Assembly (NCBI GenBank): GCA_934130375.1
Contig: CAKOXW010000003.1
Coordinates: 137,063 to 201,062, forward strand
Source: an uncultured Bacilli bacterium
Lineage (GTDB): Bacteria > Bacillota_I > Bacilli_A > RF39 > UBA660
DNA: 64,000 bases
Direction of reading: 5' to 3'
Below the pieces are notes generated by a model, which had not been told where the DNA came from, made no database searches, and saw only the letters and a list, made by a program, of their open reading frames with translations. A program made the translations under genes and the position numbers. How positions within the stretch are numbered: the first letter of the stretch is position 1; each line of letters starts with the position of its first letter. Of this stretch, positions 53,451-62,029 are shown one piece after another.

Positions 53451-54356
53451 ATGGAAGAATTAAATAAGATTAAGATATTTAATAAATATGATGAGAGTGG
53501 TTTAAAGAAAGAATATTTAGAAGCATTAAAAGATAAATCTTTTGAAGATTATGTAAGAACTATACACTTACCGCATGAAGTTTTAATGAAATATACTCAG
53601 AGATTAGTTGAGTGTAATAAAGAGAGAAATAATTGCTTAAATTGTAAGGGGCTTAAATATTGTAAAAATGAAATATATGGTTCTTGTATAAAAGAAAGAT
53701 TAGAAAATAACAATTTGATATTTGAATATGTAAACTGTAGATATAAAACTAAGGAATTAAAAGAAGATAATAAAAATGTATATGTATTTGATATTCCTAA
53801 AGAGATTAAAAATGCTAAGATGAAAGATATATATTTAGATGATGCGAATAGGAAACAAGTTATTACTTGGTTATCTAAATTTATTAAAGAATATGATACG
53901 AATAAAAAAGTAAAAGGGCTATACCTAAATGGAAATTTTGGTTGTGGTAAAACTTATATGATAGCAGCAACTTTAAATGAGTTATCTAAAAAAGGTATTA
54001 AAAGTGCGATTGTTTATTGGCCAGAATTTCTAAGAAGTTTAAAAGAATCGTTTGATGATGATTTTAAAGAGAGATTTAACTACATTAAGAAAATTAATAT
54101 TTTACTTATAGATGATATAGGTGCGGAAGTAGTAACACCCTGGGGTAGGGATGAGATTTTAGGAACAATACTTCAGTATAGGATGGAGAATGGTTTGACA
54201 ACTTTCTTTACATCTAATTTAACTTATGATGAACTAGAAACGGTATTGTCATTATCTAAAGGTAAGATAGAAGAATTAAAGGCAACTAGAATAATGGAGA
54301 GAATTAAAAATTTATCTATTAATATGAGTTTAATAGGTGAGAATAGAAGAAAGTAG
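53451..54356 (+). CDS. dnaI: Primosomal protein DnaI (helicase loader)
   Basis: DnaI is the AAA+ loader of the replicative helicase. The 301-residue protein has a Cys-rich N-terminal helicase-binding domain (CNKERNNCLNCKGLKYC, a zinc-binding cluster) and a C-terminal ATPase with Walker A LNGNFGCGKTYMIAA, Walker B ILLIDDIGAE, sensor-1 TTFFTSNLTYDELE and a C-terminal Arg region (KATRIMERIKNLS). The start is the ATG at 53451, 8 bp after dnaB, behind TAGGTG; the upstream ATG at 53430 lies inside dnaB. The order scpA-scpB-dnaB-dnaI suggests a chromosome maintenance operon. Confidence 0.94.
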   Translation: MEELNKIKIFNKYDESGLKKEYLEALKDKSFEDYVRTIHLPHEVLMKYTQRLVECNKERNNCLNCKGLKYCKNEIYGSCIKERLENNNLIFEYVNCRYKTKELKEDNKNVYVFDIPKEIKNAKMKDIYLDDANRKQVITWLSKFIKEYDTNKKVKGLYLNGNFGCGKTYMIAATLNELSKKGIKSAIVYWPEFLRSLKESFDDDFKERFNYIKKINILLIDDIGAEVVTPWGRDEILGTILQYRMENGLTTFFTSNLTYDELETVLSLSKGKIEELKATRIMERIKNLSINMSLIGENRRK

Positions 54357-54370
54357 TAAGAGGTATATGC

Positions 54371-54910
54371 ATGTCGCAAACAATAACTGATATTAAACAT
54401 AAGATGATTGAAATTTATGGGGATAATTGTTGGATGGGGTATAAAGTTAGTAGAAAAAATCAATATACTTTTCATCATATTAAAGAGAAAAGAAATGGTG
54501 GTAAGGAAGTAATTGAGAATGGTGCTTTATTAACTAGAAAGGCTCATGATGATTTAAATGAGTTAGAAAGTGAGAAAAGAATTTTGTATAAGAAATTAAA
54601 TGAATTATTTACTATGCTTAATAAAACACAGGCTCCACCAACAAAAGAATATTGGAGTGAGTTGTATGGAGTTTTAGAGGAAGCTAAAATATATATTGAT
54701 TTAAGTTCATATTTTATTCCAAATGAGAGTATTGAACCAATACCTTATGAAAATCCCGAAAGAGAGGAAGTTAAGATTTATGTTAAAGAAGATCATTTTG
54801 ATACTTTTGATCTAACTTGGCCTAGACAAACTATAGATTTTAATAAGTATGAGTATGCCAGAAAATTAAGACATGTAAGTAGAAATAAAGATTTATTTAG
54901 AAGAAGATAA
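54371..54910 (+). CDS. HNH-like protein downstream of dnaI (179 aa)
   Basis: The protein has a compact HNH-type core, YTFHHIKEKRNGGKEVIENGALLTRKAHDDLN, with the His pair, the Asn of ENGALL and the last His in register with HNH endonucleases, although the usual zinc CxxC pairs are missing apart from one NCW. The rest is helical with a Pro/Glu-rich segment and a basic tail (RKLRHVSRNKDLFRRR). It starts 14 bp after dnaI and is probably on the same transcript. It could be a structure-specific nuclease working at forks, or a non-catalytic relative. Moderate certainty. Confidence 0.6.
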   Translation: MSQTITDIKHKMIEIYGDNCWMGYKVSRKNQYTFHHIKEKRNGGKEVIENGALLTRKAHDDLNELESEKRILYKKLNELFTMLNKTQAPPTKEYWSELYGVLEEAKIYIDLSSYFIPNESIEPIPYENPEREEVKIYVKEDHFDTFDLTWPRQTIDFNKYEYARKLRHVSRNKDLFRRR

Positions 54911-54930
54911 GAAATTATTTTCTTTTTTTT
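54908..54930 (+). terminator. Intrinsic terminator of the dnaB-dnaI operon
   Basis: AAGAAA and TTTCTT near 54908-54923 form a short stem followed by eight or more T residues, directly after the stop codon. Confidence 0.65.
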
Positions 54931-54931
54931 A

Positions 54932-55005
54932 TGTATTCTTGGGCTTAAGTAATATAAATACTATTTTAAGATGAAGTAATTTATAAAAAACTTTATCTTT
55001 TTTTA
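54932..55005 (+). repeat. Interspersed motif with downstream hairpin (site 4)
   Basis: TGTATTCTTGGGCTTAA at 54932-54948 follows the terminator T tract. A second stem (AAGATGAAGT at 54968-54977 with ACTTTATCTT at 54990-54999, one wobble) and T run follow. The whole block resembles 43692-43760 over its entire length, including spacing. Confidence 0.78.
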
Positions 55006-55075
55006 TTTTTTTAGGGGAAATTTAAAAGTTTTAGAGAATATTCCATATATAGAGTAATTTATAAAGGAGGTTAAA

Positions 55076-55966
55076 ATGAATTACTATGATGAGATAAAAA
55101 ATGAGTTAGTGAATAATGAAATATATAAAAGAGTAAAAGATTATTCAAAAAATAAGCATGATTTAAGTACATATTACAATGTAGGTAAGTTGTTAAGTGA
55201 AGCGGGTAAGAGTTATGGTGATGGTATTATTAAAGAGTATAGTAAAAGGCTTACAAACGAATTAGGAAAGAAATATGATACATCATATTTAAATAAAATG
55301 AGAAAATTTTATGGTTTGTTTCAAAAAATGGCGCCACTTGCGCCACAATTGACATGGTCACATTATGTTGAATTGATTTCATTAAAGAATATAGATGAGA
55401 TTAGGTATTATATAGATATTTCTGCTTCACAAAATTTAAGTAGAAATGAATTAAGAAATAGAATAAAATCTAAAGAATATGAGAGATTAGATAATAAAAC
55501 AAAAGAAAAATTAATTAATAAAGAAGATACTCTAGTAAGTGATTTTATAAAAGACCCAATTATAATTAATAATAGTTTAAATTATATAGAAATATCCGAA
55601 AAAGTATTAAAGGAATTAATATTAAATGATTTAGATAATTTTTTGAAACAATTAGGTAATGGTTTTTGTTATATAGAAAATGAATATAAGATTAAGATTG
55701 GAAATACTTATAATTACATAGATATATTACTTTTTAATTATCAGTTTAATTGTTTTGTAGTCGTAGAGTTGAAAGTAACTGAATTAAGGAAAGAACATAT
55801 TGGACAAATTGAAATATATATGAATTATATTGATAAAAATGTAAAAAGAATTGACATGAGTGATACAATTGGTTTAATAATATCTAAGTATAAAAACGAG
55901 TACATAATTGAATACTCAAGTGATAGCCGTATTAAAGTAACTACTTATTTGATACATCAAAATTAA
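55076..55966 (+). CDS. DUF1016/YhcG-type nuclease (296 aa)
   Basis: YhcG-type proteins have an N-terminal DUF1016 helical domain and a C-terminal PD-(D/E)xK nuclease domain. The first 150 residues show KNKHDLSTYYNVGKLLSEAGKSYGDGIIKEYSKRLTNELGKKYDTSYLNKMRKFY, then QLTWSHYVELISL. The C-terminal half carries YIDILLFNYQFNCFVVVELKV, giving D216, E231 and K233, a complete nuclease signature. The start is the ATG at 55076 behind AAAGGAGG. A 17-bp inverted repeat (55329-55345) lies in the coding sequence just before QLTWSHY. The following intergenic region is made of decayed pieces of the same gene. Such genes are often found with restriction or mobile loci; none is visible here. Confidence 0.85.
   Translation: MNYYDEIKNELVNNEIYKRVKDYSKNKHDLSTYYNVGKLLSEAGKSYGDGIIKEYSKRLTNELGKKYDTSYLNKMRKFYGLFQKMAPLAPQLTWSHYVELISLKNIDEIRYYIDISASQNLSRNELRNRIKSKEYERLDNKTKEKLINKEDTLVSDFIKDPIIINNSLNYIEISEKVLKELILNDLDNFLKQLGNGFCYIENEYKIKIGNTYNYIDILLFNYQFNCFVVVELKVTELRKEHIGQIEIYMNYIDKNVKRIDMSDTIGLIISKYKNEYIIEYSSDSRIKVTTYLIHQN
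55329..55345. repeat. Inverted repeat inside the DUF1016 coding sequence
   Basis: TGGCGC-CACTT-GCGCCA, a 6-bp stem with 5-base loop, encodes part of KMAPLAPQ directly before QLTWSHY. The remnants downstream carry different inverted repeats at the equivalent place. Confidence 0.85.
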
Positions 55967-56590
55967 AAAGTATTGAACTTTGCCAGCGCTCTTGAAAATG
56001 GCAAACGGTGTCTGCCATTTTGTCTTTGTCACATTATTGTGAAGAATTATATTTTTAAAGAATAAAAATGGTCGACATTGTCGACCGAATTTATAGTTAT
56101 TAAAAAGGTGCGACAGTGTCGCACCAATTAACATCGAGAATTTCTCTCAATTAATAAAAATTATTTGAAAAATTATTTAAGTGCTGATTATTAAGTGAAG
56201 TGGTTAAGAGTTATGAAAATGATATTATTAAGGAATATTAATGGATTTACAAGTGATTTTAGAAAAAGCATTCTTAACTATAATGCGCCAATTTTATTTA
56301 TTAGGTAAAAAGTTGCGACACTGTCGCAACAATTGACATGGTTTCGTTATATTAAATTAATTTTGTTAAAGAATATTAGAAAATGTTATGTAATATAAAA
56401 AGTCCGACAATGTCGGACCTTTTAACATGATTACATTATTGTGAAGAATTATTTTTTTTAAGAATAAAATGGTCGGCATTGACGACCGAATTTAAGTTAT
56501 TTAAAAAGTTGCGCAAGTTGCGCAATATTGTAAAATTATGGGTAAATAGTTGATAATATAGTTTTAAAATGTTATTATTTTGTTTAAGAG
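55967..56590 (+). other. Degenerate DUF1016 fragment array with seven short palindromes
   Basis: This 620-bp stretch has no intact gene. It contains seven inverted repeats, at 55995-56021, 56070-56086, 56107-56125, 56312-56330, 56402-56418, 56471-56487 and 56509-56525, with arms of 5-9 bases. Several share the core CGACANTGTCG. Between them lie copies of the segment found in the intact gene just after its palindrome (AATTGACATGGTCACATTAT and AAAGAATAT). The copies have lost the reading frame. No promoter or terminator can be named with confidence. Confidence 0.75.
56177..56400 (+). pseudogene. Decayed partial copy of the DUF1016 gene
   Basis: From 56190 (ATTAAGTGAAGTGGTTAAG) the sequence can be aligned to 55190-55415 of the intact gene (TTAAGTGAAGCGGGTAAG, GAGTTATG..GATATTATTAA, the palindrome, then CAATTGACATGG and TTAAAGAATAT). 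Stops and indels break it. In its palindrome, 56312-56330, the sequence would have encoded VATLSQ in front of QLTW, a plausible version of the live gene's APLAPQ. Confidence 0.7.
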
Positions 56591-56600
56591 AGGTGATTAA

Positions 56601-59039
56601 ATGTTAGAGTTAAAACATATTACTAAAGTTTATGAAATAGGGGACTTTAAACAAAAAGCATTAGATAATATTAATATTGATTTTAGAAAGTGCGAGTTTG
56701 TCTCTATTCTTGGGCCTTCAGGATCAGGTAAAACAACACTACTTAATATAATAGGTGGTTTAGATAGGTACACATCAGGTGATTTAATAATAAATGGTGT
56801 TTCTACTAAGAAGTACAAGGATAGTAATTGGGATAGTTTTAGAAATCATAATATTGGGTTTGTATTTCAAAGTTATAATTTAATATCTCATCAAAGTATA
56901 TTAAAGAATGTTGAACTTGCTTTAACTTTGTCTGGTGTTAGTAAGGATATTAGGCTTAAGAAGGCTAAGGATGCGCTTATTTCAGTAGGTCTTGAAAAAC
57001 ATATGAATAAGAAACCTAATCAATTAAGTGGTGGTCAAATGCAAAGAGTTGCAATAGCAAGAGCATTAGTTAATGACCCAGATATACTTCTTGCTGATGA
57101 ACCTACTGGGGCATTGGATACTAAGACTAGCGTTGAAGTTATGAATATATTAAAAAATATATCTAAAGATAAATTAGTAATTATGGTTACTCATAATGAA
57201 GATTTGGCTAAGAAGTATTCAACTAGAATTATAAGTATTCAAGATGGTAGTATTACTGGAGATACTAATCCATATAATCAAAAAGATAAAAAAGATAGTA
57301 TTGACAATAATAAAAAAACAAGTATGAGTTTTTTAACAGCGTTATCTCTTAGTTTTAATAATTTGCTTACTAAGAAAGGTAGAACGCTTCTTACTGCTTT
57401 TGCAGGGTCAATTGGTATTATAGGTATATCACTTATATTATCTCTTTCAAATGGTGTTAACGAGTACATAAGAAGGGTACAGGAAGATACATTAACTAGT
57501 TATCCTATTAGTATTGAATCTTCAACTGCAGATATGACTTCTATGATGCTTGAATTTTCTAATCAAATTAAAAGAAGCAAGCATGATGATAATAAAATAT
57601 ATTCAAATGATATAATGGTTAATATGATTGAAAGTATGTCTAAGCAAATTAAAACTAATGATTTAAAAGAATTTAAGAAATATATTGAAGAAAATAAATC
57701 CGATTTAGGAGATGCGATAAATGATGTTAGATATAAATATAATTTAGATTTTCAAATATATTCTAAAGATACAACTAATATTACAAAATTAAATCCATCT
57801 GTAGTATTTTCTATGTTTGGTATGCAGAATAATTCAATGTATACAAGTTCATATATGAATAGTAGAATAAATGTATTTAATGAAATAAGTGATAATAAAG
57901 ACCTTCTTAATAACACATATGATGTAGTAGCAGGCCGTCTACCGAATGCTAAAGAAGAGATTGTGCTTATACTTGATAGTTATGGTGAGATAAGTGATTA
58001 TACACTATATACACTTGGTATCAAAGATCAAAAAGAATTAACTGAGATGATGAAGAAAATAATGAGTGGGGAGAAACTAGAACAAGGTAGTCAAAGTATA
58101 TATAATTATGAAGATTTTCTTAACAAAGAGTTTAAGTTAGTATTAAATACAGATTATTACTTAGAAGAACAAGGTAAATGGGTTGATAAGAGTAATAATA
58201 AAGAATATATGAAGAAATTAATAGATAAATCTCTTAGTTTAAAAATAGTTGGTATTATTAAACCAAATTCAGAATCTAGTTTAGAAACTAGTGGTGAAAT
58301 AGGATATACTAGTGAATTAACTAAGTACGTTATTGATAAGATAAATAGTACTAAGATTGCTAAGGAGCAATTATTAAATAAAGATAAAAATATTATTACT
58401 AATATACCTTTTTCTGAATTATATACATATGAAATGGCTTTATATAATTTAGGAATAGTTGATTTAGATACACCTAGTACTATAAATATATATCCTAAGG
58501 ATTTTAAATCTAAAGATAAGATAGTAGAGTTTATTAATGAATATAATGATAAACAAAAAGATAATGAAGCATTAACTATTTCATATACTGATTATGTAGC
58601 AATACTTATGAATAGTGTTACTACTATAATAGATGTAATTAGTTATGTATTAATTGCGTTTGTTAGTATATCTTTAGTAGTATCTTCAATAATGATTGGT
58701 ATTATAACTTATATATCAGTACTTGAAAGAACTAAAGAGATTGGTATATTAAGAGCAATTGGTGCGAGAAAGAAAGATATAAGAAGAGTATTTAATGCTG
58801 AAACATTTATTATAGGTTTAGCATCTGGTGTACTAGGTATATTAATTACTGTATTATTAAATATACCAATTAATATAATTATTAATAAGTTATCAGGTAT
58901 TAATAATGTATCTATATTACCAATAAGTGGTGCGATTATATTAATACTTATAAGTGTAGTACTAACTATTATTGCTGGTTTAATACCATCTAGTATAGCA
59001 AGTAAGAAAGATCCAGTTATAGCACTTAGAACAGAATAA
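56601..59039 (+). CDS. MacB-like ABC transporter, ATPase fused to FtsX-type permease (812 aa)
   Basis: The N-terminal 220 residues are a LolD/MacB-type ATPase with Walker A GPSGSGKTT (38-46), Q-loop, signature LSGGQMQRVAIARAL, Walker B ILLADEPTGALD and switch VTHNEDLA. A permease follows: a first membrane helix near residues 250-280, a long extracytoplasmic domain of about 380 residues, and three C-terminal helices (around 675-805) with the FtsX-type ERTKEIGILRAIGARKKDI loop. MacB-type systems move substrates by mechanotransmission; in Gram-positives they export peptides or give antibiotic resistance. No adaptor gene (MacA-like) is next to it. The start is the ATG at 56601 behind GAGAGGTGAT. 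Confidence 0.9.
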   Translation: MLELKHITKVYEIGDFKQKALDNINIDFRKCEFVSILGPSGSGKTTLLNIIGGLDRYTSGDLIINGVSTKKYKDSNWDSFRNHNIGFVFQSYNLISHQSILKNVELALTLSGVSKDIRLKKAKDALISVGLEKHMNKKPNQLSGGQMQRVAIARALVNDPDILLADEPTGALDTKTSVEVMNILKNISKDKLVIMVTHNEDLAKKYSTRIISIQDGSITGDTNPYNQKDKKDSIDNNKKTSMSFLTALSLSFNNLLTKKGRTLLTAFAGSIGIIGISLILSLSNGVNEYIRRVQEDTLTSYPISIESSTADMTSMMLEFSNQIKRSKHDDNKIYSNDIMVNMIESMSKQIKTNDLKEFKKYIEENKSDLGDAINDVRYKYNLDFQIYSKDTTNITKLNPSVVFSMFGMQNNSMYTSSYMNSRINVFNEISDNKDLLNNTYDVVAGRLPNAKEEIVLILDSYGEISDYTLYTLGIKDQKELTEMMKKIMSGEKLEQGSQSIYNYEDFLNKEFKLVLNTDYYLEEQGKWVDKSNNKEYMKKLIDKSLSLKIVGIIKPNSESSLETSGEIGYTSELTKYVIDKINSTKIAKEQLLNKDKNIITNIPFSELYTYEMALYNLGIVDLDTPSTINIYPKDFKSKDKIVEFINEYNDKQKDNEALTISYTDYVAILMNSVTTIIDVISYVLIAFVSISLVVSSIMIGIITYISVLERTKEIGILRAIGARKKDIRRVFNAETFIIGLASGVLGILITVLLNIPINIIINKLSGINNVSILPISGAIILILISVVLTIIAGLIPSSIASKKDPVIALRTE

Positions 59040-59061
59040 GTTAAATGCTTATTCTTTTTTT
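59033..59061 (+). terminator. Intrinsic terminator of the ABC transporter
   Basis: AGAATAAG at 59033-59040 pairs with CTTATTCT at 59048-59055 and runs into T residues. The stem includes the stop codon. Confidence 0.85.
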
Positions 59062-59067
59062 ATTTTA

Positions 59068-59084
59068 TGTATTCTTGGGCTTAA
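59068..59084 (+). repeat. Interspersed 17-bp motif, site 3
   Basis: TGTATTCTTGGGCTTAA, an exact match to the consensus, lies 7 bases after the T tract of the ABC transporter terminator and 89 bases before the second prepilin/BspA gene. Confidence 0.8.
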
Positions 59085-59172
59085 TTAGTTTATGTTATAT
59101 ATTTATAAATTTATAATTTAAAGATTATAAGATTTATGATATACTTAATACATAGTAGGAAGGGTGTAATAT

Positions 59173-60531
59173 ATGAATAAGAAAAAGAGAGGTTTTACTT
59201 TAGTTGAATTATTAGCAGTAATAGTTATTTTGGCTGTTATACTAATTATTGCAATGCCTAAGATAAGTGATGTAATTAAGAATTCTAAGGAAGCATCATT
59301 AGAAACAACAGCAAAATTAATAGCAAGTCAGGCAGAAAAGAAATATACTGAAAATCAAGTGTTAGATGGTAGTAGTGCAATAAGTTGTAGTGATGTTGCT
59401 AAGATAAGTACAAATGACTATGAAAGTTGTAATATTACTTTTGATGATAAGGGAAATGCGAAGGTAACAATAGTAGGTAAGGGTAAGTTTGATGGTTTGG
59501 AGGTAGTAGATGGCACTAAGGATAGTGCGAAAGCAAGTACAAAAGTAATTGAAGAAAAAGAAAATGTTAATGCTAAATATTTAATGCAAGATGGAAATAC
59601 TTTAACATTTTACTATGCATTTAAAGAAGAATATGAGATTAATAAAGAAGCATGTGTTGCTGTTGCTGGTCAAATGAATTTTGGTACCGAAGAAGAAATA
59701 AATAATCTTTGTGATGGTAAGGTTTCAAAAGGAAACCATATATATGAATTGTTTTCAAGTTGTGCTTATCACGATGCAGTTTTGAATTATAATGTATTAA
59801 CTAATCCAAAAACAACAAGAACTGATGAAGAGGTTCAAAATCTTGTAATACCAAGTGAATTAAATGGAGTTAAAATAACTAAAATTGGTAATGGTTTTGC
59901 TGAAAAGATAGATAGTGTTGGATTAAAATTAAAATCTGTTGTTATTCCAACTGGTATAATAAAAATAGGACAACGTGCATTTGCATATAATAATCTTACA
60001 AATGTTGTAATTCCGAATAGTGTAACTAGTATTGACAATTCAGCATTTAGCGGTAATCAATTGACAAGTGTAACAATTCCATATGGAGTAACTAGTATTG
60101 GTAGTGATGCATTTAGTAATAATCGATTAACAAGTATTACAATTCCAAATAGCGTAACTAGTATAGGTAGTGGTGCGTTTAGAAATAATCAATTAACAAG
60201 TGTGACAATTCCAAATAGTATAACGGAAATAGGCGATCATGCATTTGACTATAATCAATTAACAAGTGTGACAATTCCAAATAGTGTAACTAGTATTAGT
60301 TATAATGCATTTAGCGGTAATCAATTAACAAGTGTGACAATTCCAAGTAGTGTTACAAGTATTGATAATCTTGCATTTGCATCAAATCCAAATCTAACAG
60401 AAATAGTTAACAAAACTAGAAAAGCATTTAATTGGAACAAAATATGTGGTACCGGTAATAGTGGTGATGCTTTTGTAACAGGTACAGTAAAAGTATCGGA
60501 TACACAAACTATAGAAATAGTTGCTGAATAA
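59173..60531 (+). CDS. Second prepilin-leader/BspA-repeat surface protein (452 aa)
   Basis: Paralogue of the gene at 37524. The first 110 residues are almost the same: KKKRG then FTLVELLAVIVIL, pilin-like helix, KYTENQVLD and SCSDVAKIS. A distinct middle region with several Cys (CVAVAGQ, LCDGK, SSCAYH) may form disulfides outside the cell. From about residue 260 it has regular 22-residue BspA repeats with consensus LTSVTIPNSVTSIGxxAFxxNQ. The C-terminal 20 residues are identical to the first paralogue, also at the DNA level. It lacks the hairpin element found before the other gene. The start is the ATG at 59173 behind AGGAAGGGTG. Confidence 0.83.
   Translation: MNKKKRGFTLVELLAVIVILAVILIIAMPKISDVIKNSKEASLETTAKLIASQAEKKYTENQVLDGSSAISCSDVAKISTNDYESCNITFDDKGNAKVTIVGKGKFDGLEVVDGTKDSAKASTKVIEEKENVNAKYLMQDGNTLTFYYAFKEEYEINKEACVAVAGQMNFGTEEEINNLCDGKVSKGNHIYELFSSCAYHDAVLNYNVLTNPKTTRTDEEVQNLVIPSELNGVKITKIGNGFAEKIDSVGLKLKSVVIPTGIIKIGQRAFAYNNLTNVVIPNSVTSIDNSAFSGNQLTSVTIPYGVTSIGSDAFSNNRLTSITIPNSVTSIGSGAFRNNQLTSVTIPNSITEIGDHAFDYNQLTSVTIPNSVTSISYNAFSGNQLTSVTIPSSVTSIDNLAFASNPNLTEIVNKTRKAFNWNKICGTGNSGDAFVTGTVKVSDTQTIEIVAE
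59995..60390 (+). repeat. Six tandem 66-bp BspA repeats
   Basis: Units start at 59995, 60061, 60127, 60193, 60259 and 60325, all exactly 66 bp apart (22 codons), with strong DNA identity around ACAAGTGTGACAATTCCAAA. This favours slippage or unequal recombination, so repeat number probably varies between strains. A further, more diverged unit lies upstream. Confidence 0.9.
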
Positions 60532-60567
60532 AAAAATTATAGATTTGTTTAATTTATAATTTTTTTT
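60531..60567 (+). terminator. Intrinsic terminator of the second BspA gene
   Basis: AAAAAATTATA pairs with TATAATTTTTTT across about 13 bases, followed by T residues. The stem is AT-only, so moderate strength. Confidence 0.6.
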
Positions 60568-60675
60568 GTTTTAATTTTTGCACTTAGTTATTCATGTATA
60601 TAAATCAATTGATTAAAAATTAGGTAATTTGCATTTTCTTTAATAATTTGTTACAATGTTAGAGGTGATTTATAT

Positions 60676-61272
60676 ATGAAGATTTCAAATGTAGAGTTAT
60701 CGATATCTGCTGTTAGACAAAGTCAGTATCCTGTTTCTTCATTACCTGAATTTTTAATAGTAGGAAGAAGTAATGTTGGTAAGAGTAGTTTTGTTAATAC
60801 ATTAATCAATAGAAAGAACTATGCTAGGACGTCATCTAAACCAGGTAAAACTCAAACTCTTAATTTTTATAAAATTAATGATGATTTTTATTTTGTAGAT
60901 GTTCCTGGGTATGGATATGCGATAACTGATAAAAAAACTCAAATGAAGTTTGGTAAAATGATTGAGGATTATGTTGCGAATAGGGAACAATTAAAAGAAG
61001 TGTTTATGTTAATTGATTTTAGACATAAACCATCTTCTGATGATATATTAATGTATAAATATTTAAAATACTATAATTTAAAAGTTACTGTTGTTGCAAC
61101 TAAGATTGATAAGATATCATTTGGTCAAAGAGAAAAGTATAAAAATATTATTTTAAATACTTTAGAGTTACAAGAGGGAGATAAATTAGTATTGTTTTCA
61201 TCCGTTACTAAGGATGGTAAAAAAGAAATTTATAGTGAAATTGAAAAATATTTAGATTTTATTGATGAATAA
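60676..61272 (+). CDS. engB: Ribosome biogenesis GTPase EngB/YsxC
   Basis: EngB is an essential GTPase for large ribosomal subunit assembly. The 198-residue product has the typical length and all motifs: SSLPEFLIVGRSNVGKSSFVN (G1), a Thr in SSKPGKTQTLNFY (G2), FVDVPGYGYA (G3), VATKIDKI (G4) and LVLFSSVTKDGK (G5). The N-terminal VELSISAVRQSQYP segment is also diagnostic. The start is the ATG at 60676 behind GAGGTGAT. It lies about 760 bp before der, another ribosome assembly GTPase. Confidence 0.96.
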   Translation: MKISNVELSISAVRQSQYPVSSLPEFLIVGRSNVGKSSFVNTLINRKNYARTSSKPGKTQTLNFYKINDDFYFVDVPGYGYAITDKKTQMKFGKMIEDYVANREQLKEVFMLIDFRHKPSSDDILMYKYLKYYNLKVTVVATKIDKISFGQREKYKNIILNTLELQEGDKLVLFSSVTKDGKKEIYSEIEKYLDFIDE

Positions 61273-61277
61273 AAAAG

Positions 61278-61299
61278 ACACTCACATGAGTGTTTTTTA
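61278..61299. terminator. Bidirectional terminator after engB
   Basis: ACACTCA at 61278-61284 pairs with TGAGTGT at 61287-61293, flanked by A and T runs, and serves engB and the convergent small gene. Confidence 0.82.
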
Positions 61300-61446
61300 A
61301 AATATATAAGATAATAACCAGCCAACTAGTACTCCGATAGTACCTGATAAAATTATAAGTAGTATTAAAGCACCATTAGTGATTTCTTTAATGTTACTTT
61401 TTTTTGTTGTTGTCTTTTTTACTTTAGTATCTTTTTTAGTAGCCAT
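61297..61446 (-). CDS. Small single-helix membrane protein (49 aa)
   Basis: A short minus-strand gene with a strong AGGAGG site before the ATG at 61446. The product begins with a basic, Lys/Thr-rich segment (MATKKDTKVKKTTTKK), followed by one hydrophobic helix (about residues 25-47, GALILLIILSGTIGVLVGWLL). It is therefore likely a single-span membrane protein with its basic tail in the cytosol. No family recognised. It sits in what would otherwise be a 260-bp gap between engB and the next gene and is easily missed. Confidence 0.68.
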   Translation of the reverse strand: MATKKDTKVKKTTTKKSNIKEITNGALILLIILSGTIGVLVGWLLSYIF

Positions 61447-61541
61447 TTTTTAGTCCTCCTATCATATTAAATATATCATTTTAATACCATTATGTCAATC
61501 ACATATAATAAGTCTTTACATAGTATAAAGTGGTGATAAGT

Positions 61542-61985
61542 TTGAATTTTAAGTGTATAGATGATTTTACATATTCTGTATATATAAGTTCATATTACTA
61601 TAAATTTTCTAAGGATACAATTAATAAATTAATTGATGATGTTCTAAATAAATTAAGAACTAAATATGATATTGATAATTATTCATCGTACAAGATTGAT
61701 TGCTTTTGTGATAAGTACAATGGTATAGTGCTTCTTATAAAAGTAAAGTGTAATCCATTTTATTTTTGTAGTAATAAGATAGATAAAAAAGTATCATTTT
61801 ATAATCTAGCATTTATTTACGACTGTAGTGATTATTTTTTAAAAGATATAATAAAGTCTAAAGTCTACAAGTACAAGGATAAGTATTATTTAGAGGTTTA
61901 TTCTGATAATATAAATATAATTGAATATATAGATGATATTAAGTATGGGGATTTTGTTAATATAATAAAAAATAGTAAAGATTGA
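61542..61985 (+). CDS. Protein of unknown function before der (147 aa)
   Basis: I do not recognise this family. The best start is a TTG at 61542, four bases after GGTGAT; an in-frame GTG at 61530 lies ahead of that site. The product is soluble, rich in Lys, Asp, Tyr and Phe, with alternating strand-like segments (KCIDDFTYSVYISSYYYKF; GIVLLIKVKCNPFYF; KYYLEVYSDNINIIEYI). Six Cys residues are spread without CxxC pairs. It precedes der by 44 bp, but a TATAAT at 62004-62009 suggests that der has its own promoter. Confidence 0.58.
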   Translation: MNFKCIDDFTYSVYISSYYYKFSKDTINKLIDDVLNKLRTKYDIDNYSSYKIDCFCDKYNGIVLLIKVKCNPFYFCSNKIDKKVSFYNLAFIYDCSDYFLKDIIKSKVYKYKDKYYLEVYSDNINIIEYIDDIKYGDFVNIIKNSKD

Positions 61986-62029
61986 TTAATAATTAATTTT
62001 TTGGTATAATTGCTTGCGAGGTGATGTGT

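Noticed and set aside
55967..56590. Possible CRISPR array
   Set aside because: Palindromes differ from one another, spacing is irregular (about 35-190 bp), and the intervening sequence derives from a gene rather than from unique spacers.
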